DNA from: Cheiracanthium punctorium
Taxonomy: Eukaryota > Arthropoda > Arachnida > Araneae > Cheiracanthiidae
DNA: 64,000 nucleotides
Direction of reading: 5' to 3'
Assembly (NCBI GenBank): GCA_038373885.1
Contig: JAWZYV010013277.1
Location: 55,429-119,428 of the forward strand
The notes under the pieces are model-generated. The model saw only the letters and a program-made list of their open reading frames with translations, searched no databases and had not been told where the DNA came from. The position numbers were made by a program, and so were the translations under genes. Positions 22,245-33,504 of the stretch are shown piece after piece. Position 1 is the stretch's first letter, and each line of letters starts with the position of its first letter.

Positions 22245-22256
22245 TTGAGGGGAGTA
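22245..22256 (+). promoter_or_regulatory. Polypurine tract
   Basis: GGTTGAGGGGAG ends five bases before the 3' LTR (22261), the expected position of the plus-strand primer in LTR retrotransposons. Confidence 0.7.
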
Positions 22257-22260
22257 TATA

Positions 22261-22923
22261 TGTGATGAAGATCACATATCTAATTAAATAATCATTTACT
22301 TTGGCTTTCTTTAATGTAATCTATCCAAAATTCAAGAATTCTAAATCACTTCTGTTCTCATTTTTCTGCCATTTCGGCTTTTAAATCTGTATATTTACTT
22401 TTCCCTGTATGCACTATTATTTTTGTTCTTGTCGTCTCTTCAGACCGGTGTGCTAAAAATAGATTATATTACGTCCGTTTGCAAAATCAACGGCCTTTTT
22501 GAGTTTCCTCTTGGCATCCTGCTGGCGTATGTTATTTAGTTGTTCCCCTGCGACGACTTTAAAATTATTTGCTCGCGATTACGCCATTGTAATTTTATTG
22601 GATTAACTGTTAGGGTTGCTCTGGAATTGGCGCTATTAATCTCAGCCAAGTTATTGTTCTCGCCAATGTGTAATTCTGTGCTGGCGTAATTTTTAAATTA
22701 TTCCACCTTAATTTCACTGTCCATATAGGACGTCATTTTATTTTCGCTGAGCCACCACCGCCCGTTATAATAATGTTTCAATAGTATATGTTTAATAAAA
22801 TAGTTTCAAGTATTTAACGCCTTTTTATTTTATTGCAACTATAAGTGTATTCGAACCTGGATTATCATGTATCACAACGCAGTCTTTAAATTTAAATCAG
22901 CCCAACAAAATAACTTCTTTACA
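22261..22923 (+). repeat. 3' LTR, intact, 663 bp
   Basis: TGTGATGAAG to CTTCTTTACA; AATAAA at 22794-22799. It serves as the uninterrupted reference that dates and defines the insertion in the 5' LTR. Confidence 0.92.
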
Positions 22924-23186
22924 ATATATTTATTGTATTAATATACCTGGATATTCTTAAAATTTAATAATATTACCTTTTAGTATTTGGCAACTCCTAT
23001 ACTTTCTTCTTTCCACTTTTACACTTATATTTAGTGGCAACACCATTTTTCACTTTTTACAATTCTTAGCATTGGCAACACATATCAATTGTTCAAATGA
23101 AATTTCCATGTGCTCAAGGTCTGGTATGTAAAATTATATTCCTATTTCTAATTTTTGTTATCTTTTTGATTTCTTCTTTTCTTTAT

Positions 23187-23325
23187 ATAGTAGGGTAGGG
23201 CCCAGATGTGTGGAGTTAATATCTCTTCTGATATGCCACACAACCGAAACCCTACTATTTGGTTTGCTGTAAATTATAATCCACTGTTTGTGGCCCCTGA
23301 CGATGGTGACAGTGGTTATAATTTC
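23187..23325. repeat. Two successive imperfect hairpins
   Basis: TAGTAGGGT...GTGTGG is followed by CCACAC...ACCCTACTA (about 23190-23262), then AAATTATAATCCACTG is followed by CAGTGGTTATAATTT (about 23271-23322). The paired layout suggests a structured RNA or a small inverted-repeat element. No family recognised. Confidence 0.6.
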
Positions 23326-23461
23326 CGTTCCATTATATTATCACAATAATTCTTGCACTTTATTTGGCTTCAAAATCTGGTTTCTAATTCTTGCTAATAG
23401 CTGTTATATTTTTATGCGAGATATGTCTTATTTGTAGTATGTTTTGTGTTTTACTTGTTAG

Positions 23462-23462
<1 letters not shown>

Positions 23463-23506
<44 letters not shown>
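23463..23506. repeat. (TA)n microsatellite
   Basis: About 22 TA dinucleotides directly abut the next element, consistent with insertion of a TA-targeting transposon into this tract. Confidence 0.95.
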
Positions 23507-23510
<4 letters not shown>

Positions 23511-24164
23511 AAGTGTCCAGCCTTAATGTGACCCAATAGCTAATTCCCGAACCGTTCGGTTTAGATATGCACTTCCAGTTTGAAAAATGTTTTTAAAAAG
23601 GTAAATAATGTTTTTACGTGCTTTTCGAACCAAAAAACCCATTTAGAAAAAAATTACAAAAATTAAATTTTTATACGGTCCCCAGGTCCTATCACTTATA
23701 TTTAGGAAAAGATGCAGTACACAAAAACAAAGTAAACACAAAAAGCTTCATTTTATTACGATATAAACTGAGTTATGGAACTTTGAAAATCATACATTTC
23801 ATCCATTTTCTCGGTCATTTTCAAGAAGCTAGTAAGGGACCGTCTTGAAAATGACCGAGAAAATGGATGAAATGTATGATTTTCAAAGTTCCATAACTCG
23901 GTCAGTTTTTATCGTTATAAAATAAAACATTTTGTGTTTACTTTGTTTTTGTGTACTGCATCTTTTCCTAAATATAAGTGATAAGACCTGGGGACCGTAT
24001 AAAAATTTAATTTTTGTAATTTTTTTCTAAATGGGTTTTTTGGTTCGAAAAGCACGTAAAAACTTTATTTACCTTTTTAAAAACATTTTTCAAATTGGAA
24101 GTGCATATCTAAACCGAACTGTTCGGGAATTAGCTATTGGGTCACATTAAGGCTGGACACCCTG
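23507..24164. mobile_element. Near-complete foldback element, 658 bp (family A)
   Basis: The left half is almost exactly the inverse of the right half around position 23835, with only a few dozen bases of loop. The ends share GTGTCCAGCCTTAATGTGA and the right end inward reads CAGGGTGTCC. TA flanks both sides (23505-23506 and 24165-24166). Arms include CTTCCAGTTTGAAAAA, TATACGGTCCCC and TATATTTAGG, matching the arm layout at 12390. The 76-codon frame at 23618 crosses the arm and is not a gene. Confidence 0.88.
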
Positions 24165-24170
24165 TATATA

Positions 24171-25732
24171 CAGTAAAAGCCGTTTGAAAATTTCCCTCTT
24201 AAAACGTTCTTACTTAAGGTTCCCAATTTTTTCCTACCCAATATTTCTTACAATGTTAAAACAACCCGTTTAAAAAGTTTCGTTCCAAACAATTTCGTGC
24301 TTAAAAAGTTTTTTTTTTTTTTTTTTTTCCCACTTCTAAGTTTACTTTCAGAACGTGTAAACATGTGCCTTTCGGGTTTTTTTCTTTCTTTCTTATTATT
24401 GTTTGTGAAAATCAGTGTTTAAGACTGAAAACGATTGTGTATTGGCCAGTGAAATGCTAACAGTATATGCGAAATTCGTGAGGTTACAGAAAATTAAGAA
24501 ATCAATGAAACTGAATAAGAGGTTGTGGAAATTCTTAGTTTTCCGGATGCTGTTATAGGATTAGAAACTTTTCATCGTTCTATTAAAAGCGTTGAACATG
24601 CGAATGGAATTTTTTTTTAAAAAAACGAAAGACCAATTAAAGATTGTCGAAGAAAAAAAAAAAAAAAAACAAAAAAAACTAAATGGATTTTTATTTTCTG
24701 TAAAATCGATTCCAATTATGCTTAAAGCGTATATATGTTACGGCCAAAGCCCGAAATCGGCCTGTTCGCGAATTGGCCGGCCAATTCGCGTTTTGGCCAA
24801 CGTTGCTGTAAACTTACCGGCCAATGTCCGATCTTTCCTTGATTTCGGGCTTTGGCCGGCCGATTCGCGATGTGGCTTGGGACGATCGGCCAAAGTAGGA
24901 AGAAGTAAAAAAAAAAGAGCAGATTGTTTTACACACTGATAAAAATGAAGCATTTAAAAATGAGTACTTCTGTGTACTGTTTTTTTTTCTTCTTTTTTTT
25001 TTAAGTGCAATTGTTTTAAAAACGAATTCAAGTATAAGTGACATCTCTGAGTTAAAAATAAGCTTGTAATATATAAAAATATGATCTCGTGTTATTCTGT
25101 TCTCATATTAAAGCCATAATAGAAATTATTCAGTGAGCGTATATGCTGAAAAACCGACATAGCGCGAAGAATATTGGATTTTCGCCCTTCAAAATGACGA
25201 ATTATATCTTGAGCAAATGCGCTGCGTAGCTTGTAAGAATGCAAAGGCAAATTGAGTACCCCATTTTTCAAATAGCTTTAATATCCTTAGTCTTTTTCTG
25301 CTCCATAGACCTAATGCTAAAGATCACAGATCACATTGTCTCCCGAAATATCGCTTCAAAAAATATGAAACTTTTTGCAAAGGCAAATAGATACCGCTCA
25401 GTCTGCCAGTAACTTCGGGCTTTGGCGAAGGATTCCCAGCCACTTCGCGAAATGGACAGCCAAAGTAGAATATATAATATTAGTTGCAAGTACTTCGGAC
25501 TTTGGCCATACTATATTAACAATTTTTTAAGGGTGCAAAACAATTTATATTAGTAATTGTAAACTTTATATTATTTATATATTTTAATAATGTCAAAAGA
25601 TATTTCTTCATTATTTATAGTGAAATTACTTAATTTGTTTTACAAAAAAATAGTCTCCCGTTTAAGTTTTCCCGCTTAAGAAGTTGTTGCCCTTCATCTT
25701 CCCTTGGAGAACATTTTAAATGGGTTTTCCTG
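24171..25732. mobile_element. Pogo/Tigger-like element relic, 1.56 kb
   Basis: Left end CAGTAAAAGCCGTTTGAAAA, right end inward CAGGAAAACCCATTTAAAA, with TA outside both ends. This terminus style is that of pogo/Tigger elements. Near 24520-24610 a frame reads EVVEILSFPDAVIGLETFHR, reminiscent of the C-terminal part of such transposases, but it is short. It starts four bases after the foldback element ends. A later GC-rich palindromic insertion may occupy 24738-24900. Confidence 0.65.
24738..24905. repeat. GC-rich nested palindromes
   Basis: GGCCAAAGCCCGAAATC near 24742 recurs inverted near 24842, and GCGAATTGGCC / GGCCAATTCGC forms a 22-bp perfect palindrome at about 24768-24789. TTCGGGCTTTGGC and TTCGCGAAATGG-type words recur at 25415-25510. 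Sequence is unlike its AT-rich surroundings. Confidence 0.75.
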
Positions 25733-25771
25733 TATATATTCTTTCGTAACTTCTGTACGATCCCTATAGTA

Positions 25772-26067
25772 CAGGGGTTCCCAAACTTTTTTCCTCCGTG
25801 GCACCCTTGTCAGGCTAAAAACACTGAACTCTCTCGAACTTGACTAAAATATTTTTGTTTCGCCTACTTGATCATCGGATTGGCAAACTTTTTTGTGAAA
25901 TATCGGCTCAAAGGAATTTTTTTGATTATGCTCCCCCAAAACTTAGACTTTTCTTGATTATCTCCACGGCACCCCTGGTAAATGCTCGCGGCACCCCAGG
26001 GTGCCGCGAGCGTTTACCAAAACTGTGTGCCGCGCACCCCAGACTGCATACAGTGTGGGAACCTCTG
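25772..26067. mobile_element. hAT MITE with perfect target duplication, 296 bp
   Basis: CAGGGGTTCCCA at the left and CAGAGGTTCCCA inward from the right; CTATAGTA on both sides (25764-25771 and 26068-26075). A 22-bp inverted repeat inside (TGGTAAATGCTCGCGGCACC and its inverse, about 25976-26019) forms a strong hairpin. Confidence 0.95.
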
Positions 26068-27398
26068 CTATAGTACGATCATCCAACGTGATCTTTTCCC
26101 TTCGCGAGCCATTAAAATGCTATTTAAGTCAGCATATTTTTATCTTCCTATCTCTGACACTTTTCAGAATATAATTCTCAAATTTTGTACATCACCTCAT
26201 GAATGTATGTCGCACATTTTATTAGTTGGGAATTTCCTTGCATGGTGTTCATATACAAATTTAATAAGTGCAATTTTTTGGAAATTAGCGAGAAGAATTT
26301 TTTCGTTCCGTAACCTTTCTTTTCTACCTTATTTTTACTTTTTTTTAAATTTGCATTGCATACCTTTGTAGAGTAGATTAAGTTAAAATGTGGTACCCTC
26401 TTTTTGGAACACTCTGTAAGCTTTTAATGTTTGTGTAGAAAATGTTGAAAATGAAGAAATGATTTACAAAAAAGGATTTTTCTAAAACATATTTGAGACA
26501 TCTCTGCATTGAAAACGTCAGGAGAAAAAAAAATGTAGCCAACTGTATCTATGTATATACATCTATGCATGTATACATACAAAATTATTATATATACATC
26601 TCTGATTTTGGAAAAGAAACAAGAGAAAGGAAGGTCCACTCGTAATATACATGCATATTTGCATTTGAAAACGCGCTAGCTGAAATTCTTCGAGTTAAAA
26701 AAGTTTTAGATAACAACGTTACTTGCATATTTCCAACAAATACAACACGGTATGCTCGTATCTTACAGATCTAACCGTTGATCTTCTATTCTCAGAAAAT
26801 TTGCATTGAAAACATAGGTACTAGACGTAAGTAAGTAATGTACAAATGTAGTTTCAAAAACTGAAATTGTGAAAGTTGAAATAGATTATTTGTTTTGGGA
26901 GTTATAATGAATTAGATGAAAAATTTCTCAGTTTTGTTTCACAAGTACAATTCTTTTTTCATCGCAGAGAAAAGGTACGTTTTAAAACTTGGGTTTATGT
27001 AATACGATCAAATGCGAGCAGAACAGTGTTTCGGTTTTGTCTTCATTTGATTAATTAAATAAGAAATTAGTCATTTGATCTGAAATTAATTATATCAAAA
27101 TGATTTGATTAACTGAAACTTTAGAATTCTGTAGGGAAAATATTCTTTTTCTCTTTTCTTTCTTTTTTTTTAATTGGACATTTTTTGGACTTTAAAATCA
27201 ATAAATCGTTAGGAACTACCCAGAACTTCACAATTTTATGGTTATGTGGGAAGTTACCAAACTACCAGGTATCTTTCTATGAAGCTGCCCCGAATATTAA
27301 TAGTAACTGCACTATATATATATATATATATTAATAGTCACTGCGCTTTCTAGAAAAACGTGTGAAAAAAGAAGTATTATTTTGTAATATATGTATAT
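26068..27398. other. Non-coding stretch
   Basis: Near 26387-26414 ACCCTCTTTTTGGAACACTCTG looks inward like a CAGAGTGTTCC transposon end without a partner. A TA microsatellite lies at about 27313-27331. ORFs here (up to 129 codons) show no domain. Confidence 0.5.
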
Positions 27399-27773
27399 TA
27401 GAGATGAGTTCGGGCTCATTTTTTGAAGCCCGAGCCCGAGCAAAATTATTTAAGTCGGAGCCCGAGCCCAAAATTTCAGCTAAAGATAAATAAAATTCAA
27501 TTACTTCATTGACGGAATACAGTGAATTTTGTCGTTTGTGCAAATTAAGACAAATATAGTTGCAAACTCTAAATGCACTTTCAAATTCTAAATACGTTTA
27601 CTTTGCCCCATGAACCACTTTTTAAAATCTGTTTTCAGGAGTATGTTCAATAAAGGAGAAATTTTTCACGAGCCCGAGACCGAACGCACTCGTGAATTAC
27701 AGAGCCCGAGCCCGGTTCGGGCCCGGGCTGGGGATCAGGCTTTCGGGCTCGGGCTGAGCCCGTCTCATCTCTA
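27399..27773. mobile_element. hAT-like MITE with GAGCCCGAG repeats, 375 bp (copy 1)
   Basis: TAGAGATGAG at both ends, followed inside by tandem GAGCCCGAGCCC words on both sides, which look like clustered binding sites. The interior shares TTTGTGCAAATTAA and GGAGTATGTTC with copy 2. Flanking duplication is weak (4/8). Confidence 0.8.
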
Positions 27774-27930
27774 AGTGTGTATCAAACATAGCTACTTTGT
27801 AAGTGGACATGTTTCTATAGTGTGGTTCAGTAAAAGGACTGTAGTAATTCAGCGTATATTTTTTCACGATTATCCAAATATTTTTTTAAACTAAAAAGGT
27901 ATAGACAACGGGAGGGGAGGGGGGAGACAC

Positions 27931-28304
27931 TAGAGATGACTTCAATCTCATTTTTTAACGCACTGAGCCCGAGCGATATTATTTAAATCGGAGCCTGAGC
28001 CTGAAATTTCAGATAACAGATATATAAAAGTCAATTGCTTCATTGATAACATATCATAAATTTTGCCCTTTGTGCAAATTAAAGACAAATATAATCAATG
28101 GCAAACTCTTTATGAATTTTCTAATCTTTATATTCAAGCTTACCAAAGAATAATATTTAGCTTATTTCTCTCGTGAACCATTTTTAAAAATCTCTTTACA
28201 AGGAGTATGTTCGATATAGGAGAAATTTTTCACGAACACGAGCACAATCGTGAATTTCGAGCCCGTGCAAGGTTCGGGTTCGGGACAAGCCCTTCTCATC
28301 TCTA
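27931..28304. mobile_element. hAT-like MITE, 374 bp (copy 2)
   Basis: Same family and orientation as the copy 157 bp upstream. Flanks GGAGACAC (27923-27930) and GCAGACAC (28305-28312) match at 7/8. The GAGCCCGAG words are more decayed, so this copy is older or less constrained. Confidence 0.85.
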
Positions 28305-28354
28305 GCAGACACATGTGCGCGGACGGCATAATTTTTAGCGCAGGCTCTGCGTCA

Positions 28355-28955
28355 TGTAGGATCCTTCACTAAAAGTGATACTTTTAAAAATTTGAATTAA
28401 TAATTAAAGAACTCAACATATCAAAATAACATGTGCTTTATTTTGGAGTTCAGATATAGCAGTTATGTTCTGAACTAAATATTGTCCAGAAGAAACAAAA
28501 AGCTGATATTTATGCTTGATTTGCTGAGGTAGAATTTCGAGGACATGATCACCTCAAAACTCTGATTTGGGAATTTGCGCTGGTGTGATCACATGATTTT
28601 TTTTTCCCTTTAGGACTGCATCAAGGCCCAGGTTTGTGCTGAAAAACTACAAGTTTTGTAACATTTGGAGGGGAACTTCCGACTAGCTTTCGGCTATCGC
28701 AGACATAACGCAACTGATGTTCGAAGAGCATAGCAGCATAGTCTAAGCTCCAAAATAAAACATGATTTACTTTGATACGTTGAAAGGTATTTTAAATTCA
28801 TATTTTTAAATGTGTCACTCTTAGTTAAAAACCCTATATTTGATTTTGTCCAAAATAAAGCATAATTTACTTTGATACGTTGAGGTTGGCTTTTTTTTTA
28901 AATTCAGAATTTTAAAAATATGAGTCTTAGTGAAAGACCCTATATTTGACTTCTG
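28355..28955. mobile_element. Inverted-repeat element with internal direct repeat, about 600 bp
   Basis: The left part (AGGATCCTTCACTAAAAGT, then ACTTTTAAAAATTTGAATT, then TGCTTTATTTTGGAG) is the inverse of the right part, which is itself duplicated in tandem at about 28751-28847 and 28850-28951 (ATTTACTTTGATACGTTGA, then CCCTATATTTGA). Limits are approximate and no target duplication was found. Confidence 0.6.
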
Positions 28956-29231
28956 TCAGCTACTGTCTGACTGCGTTTAGCGTGGAAAATTGGCAAGCTG
29001 CCAGTAAAGATGAATCCAAATGAACCGGTCGAGGAAGGGAGAAAACGGTGGAAGTGAATGCACGTATTGCATCTTATTCATTGAATTATTCAATTCAACT
29101 GATTTGATAATATCCATCTGAATTTTGCGTTTGTATTTGTAAACATAGTATTCCAAAAGAATAAAATGGCTAGAAAATCTAAGAATAAATCGTTTCGAAG
29201 TAATTCGGCAAGTGCACATCTGATTGACACC
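28956..29231. other. Short spacer
   Basis: No gene supported; the 80-codon minus-strand frame at 28977-29219 lacks any motif. Confidence 0.5.
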
Positions 29232-32200
29232 CAGTGGTGGGAAAAACTACTTTTTTTTTGTAGCGCGCTACAACTACCGCTACTTTTCGAAAAATGTAGT
29301 TAACTACAACTACAACTACTTTTTGACAAATGTAGTTAGCTACACTACTTTTGAAATGTAGTCGCTACTTCGCTACTTTTTCGCTACTTTTAGGAGACAA
29401 ATTTTGCTAACAGATTCAATTTGCATTACATTCATATTTAAGGATATTTATATCCTAATTAGAGAAAACTATCGATATCTAAAGCCTTGGTTTTCTACTC
29501 GCGTCCAGCGTGATTAATGACCTCAGCGGGTGTCTCTCGCGTCCAAAGAACGAAAGGTGGTTTCCTTGTAGCGTTGAGCGCCGCAGATTTGGTGGACGCA
29601 CGGAAGACCCCGGGCACCTTTTCGCCTTTAATTAGAAAAAAACTATTGCTCTAATAAACAACTACCAGGCGAGTATTTGAGCAGGGGGAGGCGGCCCCCC
29701 TCCGAAAATGTAAAGCAATTATTAAAAAGGAGCTATTTTGAAACATTTCTTTTAACTTTAGAACAATAAAGTTTAAAATACCGAATCGTCCCCCTCCCCC
29801 CGAAATGGAAGCCTAGCCTATATATACGCTACTGGCAACTACTGCTAATTATTGAAGTATTGCTGAAACTAATTAAGTTTTAATACCTCTATGATAAAAA
29901 TAAATTGGGAAAGTGAGCTCTGAAAGCATAAGAAAAATCATGAGAACTAAAAAAGTTTTTAAAAATATAATAAAATGGATGTCTGAACGGGAAAAAAAGG
30001 CCCGTTTTGAGACCCCTTTCATGTTGTACCAACATTCTAGTTTCTTGAGCACAAATCAAAATTAATGAGTATAAAGGTCTTTTTTCATGACTTACCAAAT
30101 TAGTGATTTATGACGAATGACCCGTGTGAACCATGTAATATTGTATAATTGTTTTAATTGAAAACATCACATATGATATGCATATTATAAAATAATGAAA
30201 ACAATTACTAATTAAATTCATGATATATCTATTTAAAACATTGCATTAAAAAAATCCTCTATATATGTTAAAGAAATTTTAAAAGTTATTATCATCAACA
30301 CAACTTTTTCTTTGTGTTAGGTATAAAAGAATTTTATAGAATTATATTGTTATTTTAAGGCTAAGAGAGAGATAAGTCTAAGGATTTTACAAACTATTAA
30401 TTATTAATAGAAATTCTCATATTTTCGTATTAAATTCTGAAAATTATTACACAAAAAACCTAATAATTTAAATATAATAGACACTTTAAAATTTTAACGA
30501 AAGAAAGCAGAATTTCAACATATTCATGGAAGACTGCCATGCCTCTAGTATAAAATAAAAACCACATAAATTTATTCAAAAACATGTTTATTAAATTTTA
30601 ACAAGAGATGGATCTCAAAATTGTTATCCGCCAAACATGATCGTCGAGGAGAAAATACGTCCGATGCAATCGAAAACAATCTTTGTACAGATGCACTGGA
30701 CGGCACGCCAGTGTTAGTTTTTTTGAAGGCTTCTTTCATATACGTGTACGCCGAAAGCGAAGATACGGGTTTGATTGGCTCTGACAAGAACCTTGTAAGT
30801 TCTTCCTCGTAACTATTTCGAGTGCATGCGAAAGAGAAATTAAAAAAACCAGAAAAGTCATCATCCGTGGGCCTCATCATCCAGTCATGATCCTCGATAC
30901 TGATATCTGAAGTTGTCGGAAACATATTCTGGAGGTATTCCTCCATCCATTTTTTTGGCTTCGGTCTTCCTCTCCTCCTCAATCCAGAATAGTTTGAATC
31001 TGGGATGGAAACAAGCTGAGAGAACAGTTTCTCTGTCCCACAGCAAATGTCTAAATCTCGTTTCCACCTGACAATTGAAGATTTTGCGCCCCCTCCTATT
31101 TTTTAAAAATGCAACTAGGTAGCTTTCATATACCATTTAGCGCCCCTTGGCCGATGCTGCGCCCGGGTACAGTTGACCTTCCTTGCTCCCCCGTAGCCAG
31201 GGACGGCCCGACACGGTAAGCAAGGCATCGGAGCGCCATATTCGAACTAAAAAACTAAGGAAAACTTAATCTGGAGCATAACACGGGGCTTCTTTACGTT
31301 TGCAGGGAGGCTCCACGTACCCTAGATCAGCTCTTGCACCTAGCTACGCCACACATTTAGCTATAAAAGCTAGATCTAGCTAAGATGATTAGCTATTTCA
31401 GGGGTTAAAATGAGGCTTTCAACTTCAATAATATACGGACTGTCAAATATGCATGGTGCTCTGAAACTCATTGGCAAAAAGTTAAAGAGTGGTAAAGGTA
31501 AATAAGACGGTTATGAATCACGTAACAATGTAGGGTTTGATAAGTCGTCCTCGAGTACCTGTTAATAATTTATTTTTTCACAGAAAGTTCACTAAAATTC
31601 ACTATTAACATGATTGATTACTACTGTACATTGACTAAAAGATTTATTATTAAACAATTATTAACAGGTAAATGAAACCATTTCCGACATCCACAGTGCT
31701 ATATTATTCTGAACAGCCTTGGTAGAGATGGCGCCCGGTGCGGTCGCACCGTTCGCTCTACCTTAGGACCGGATCTGAAAACTGTCACTACAAACGAAGA
31801 ACACTGTAACCGAGGTCAGCAATATTTTTAGCCCCTGAAATAATATCTTGGATGCATATGCTTATACCTTTTGTCCCTTTTCAACAAACTCAAAAAAGAT
31901 AAGGTTATCAACTCGTCTAAAAAAAAAAAAAAAAAAAAAAAATGTGTACAATTTCTAGATATTTACTTTCTTTTTTTTCAGTTTCAGGTTCCACGAAAAA
32001 TGTACTAATCAGTTTTTACACTTCTTTGAGACAAAAAACATTCCTAGTTGTAGAACATAATCACGTGATTAATTAATGTTTGAAAAGCTACAATACTGCA
32101 GAACTGTCATTACTCTTGTGGAAGTTGAACACACCACCAGGACACAAGGATAATAAAGAGTGTCCAAACTCAAAAAAGTGCACTATAACGTCGAAAAATG

Positions 32201-33300
32201 ACCAAACCTTAATATAAATAAACTTAGTAAAACTAAGCATAAATAAAATTGTTGTTCAATGCATCGATCATAAGGAGGAGGCAAAGAGAAAATTAAAAAT
32301 GTCGGTGATTCTTCCAGAAGCGGTCTCGATGCTTTCAAGAAAATTCCTGTGAGAAAACCGTAAGTTTTTCTCACGCTTCGTAGTTTTCCGTAGATGGTGA
32401 GTGAGAGGATGGGGGGAGGGGGGTCGCTAATTGCGAGGACTGACTATATTATTAGCGTATGTGTGCGCTGAGTTCCACCTGCCAGAAAATTTTCTTTTCT
32501 TCATCATAATATTTAAAAAAATGCTAACTAATGGATATTTTGTGATAAGTACATATGGCCATGAATTTTCAATAACGCCTTTAATTTCTATTTTATTGAT
32601 CTAGTCTTAGAAACCATTATAATTGTGTTAGAAAGAAGAACAGAAAATGAGTCTCGAAGCCTTTTTATTGTTACCCAATTATGATATAGATAAAGGAAAT
32701 TTAGCTTAATAAAAATTATTATTGCAGCATATATAAATTTAATATACAATAAATGGAGAGATTTGCGAGGCCTTTATTTTTCAGGGGCTCACGGGCCCAC
32801 ACGCCCGTGTGATAATGAGACTCTCGAGGCCCCATCAAAATAACCTCTGTTCAACTTTGGACCTCTCTTTCCTTCCTTTTTTGTCCTCTTTATGGCAGAT
32901 TGGTGATTCTACAAATAATACTGAGAACGATAAAAAGAAAAAAGATGCACAATGTCAGGCTTCCGCTTCAGGCAAAGCAAACCCCCTCCCCCCCCCCCTC
33001 GTGTGCGTGTGTCCCCTGCATGAGGGGGGGGGGGCGGGGGAGAGATTGGGTGTCTTTCAAGCATCAGTTTCAGTTATGCTTGGAGTCAGAAGAGAGAGAA
33101 ATTGCACCACGGGATCAATCGCCGGAAATGATGACACGGCAAAAGTAGCTTCCAAAATTCGCTACAAACTACTGTTTTTTTGTAGCGCGCTACACGCTAC
33201 ACTACTTTTTTAAAAAAGTAGCGCGCTACACTACAAACTACAAAAAAAAGTAGCGGCTACTGTAGTTTCGCTACAAGTAGCGCGCTACTCCCCAGCCCTG
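29232..33300 (-). mobile_element. hAT transposon with transposase relic, 4.07 kb
   Basis: Left end CAGTGGTGGG, right end inward CAGGGCTGGG; TTGACACC stands directly outside both ends (29224-29231 and 33301-33308), a perfect 8-bp target duplication. Both subterminal regions are packed with GTAG / CTAC words, and the 12-bp palindrome GTAGCGCGCTAC occurs once at the left (29260) and three times at the right (33182, 33218, 33277). A hAT transposase C-terminus is encoded on the minus strand. Length fits an autonomous hAT element that has since decayed and taken further insertions (repeat-like GC-rich patches at about 31140-31350 and 32785-32830). Confidence 0.92.
30572..31136 (-). pseudogene. hAT transposase C-terminal pseudogene (dimerisation domain)
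   Basis: Two overlapping minus-strand frames. The upstream one (30885-31136) contains LSACFHPRFKLFW, a block seen in hAT transposases before the C-terminal domain. The downstream one (30572-30982, 136 residues) contains SSASVQRLFSIASDVFSPRR (95-114) and NFEIHLLLKFN (121-131), the hAT dimerisation domain (family pattern SSA..ERLFS.A......RR..L.......L....N). They overlap in the K/R/E-rich stretch near 30960, where one frameshift separates them. The N-terminal zinc finger and the catalytic core are not recognisable upstream. The product would be the transposase of the surrounding element; as it stands it is broken. Confidence 0.9.
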
Positions 33301-33504
33301 TTGACACCTCCAATAAGTAATGAACGTCCCCGTTTCCACCTCTAAACGGATGTTTACGTTTTTATCTAATCGGTAGTCCAATAGTATATACTTGCACATA
33401 ATCGGAGGGTGAGAGAGGAGAGAGATAAGAGGAACTTTGGGCTTTAGCGACCATTGGCAAAACATACCGATGGACTGTAGTAATTACCAGTGAACGTATA
33501 TACC

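Larger units (their letters stand above)
17046..22923 (+). mobile_element. Non-autonomous LTR retrotransposon (LARD-like), 5.9 kb
   Basis: Two direct LTRs (17046-18018 with an insertion; 22261-22923) start TGTGATGAAG and end CTTCTTTACA, so TGT...ACA. The element is flanked by ATATA (17041-17045 and 22924-22928), a 5-bp target duplication. Ignoring the insertion, I count three substitutions and one small indel between the LTRs, about 99.4% identity, so insertion was recent. A primer-binding-site candidate follows the 5' LTR and a purine-rich tract precedes the 3' LTR. The 4.2-kb interior shows no gag, protease, RT or integrase motif. It must have been copied with enzymes from a related autonomous element; Ty3/gypsy or BEL/Pao origin cannot be decided without pol. 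Confidence 0.9.

Noticed and set aside
23271..23330. Second hammerhead candidate (CTGACGA)
   Set aside because: The core CUGANGA is present, but no GAAA follows at stem II distance and the pairing is explained by a simple hairpin.
32809..33213. 134-codon ORF in the hAT element
   Set aside because: Plus-strand frame opposite to the transposase relic, crosses C/G runs and the terminal repeat, no motif.
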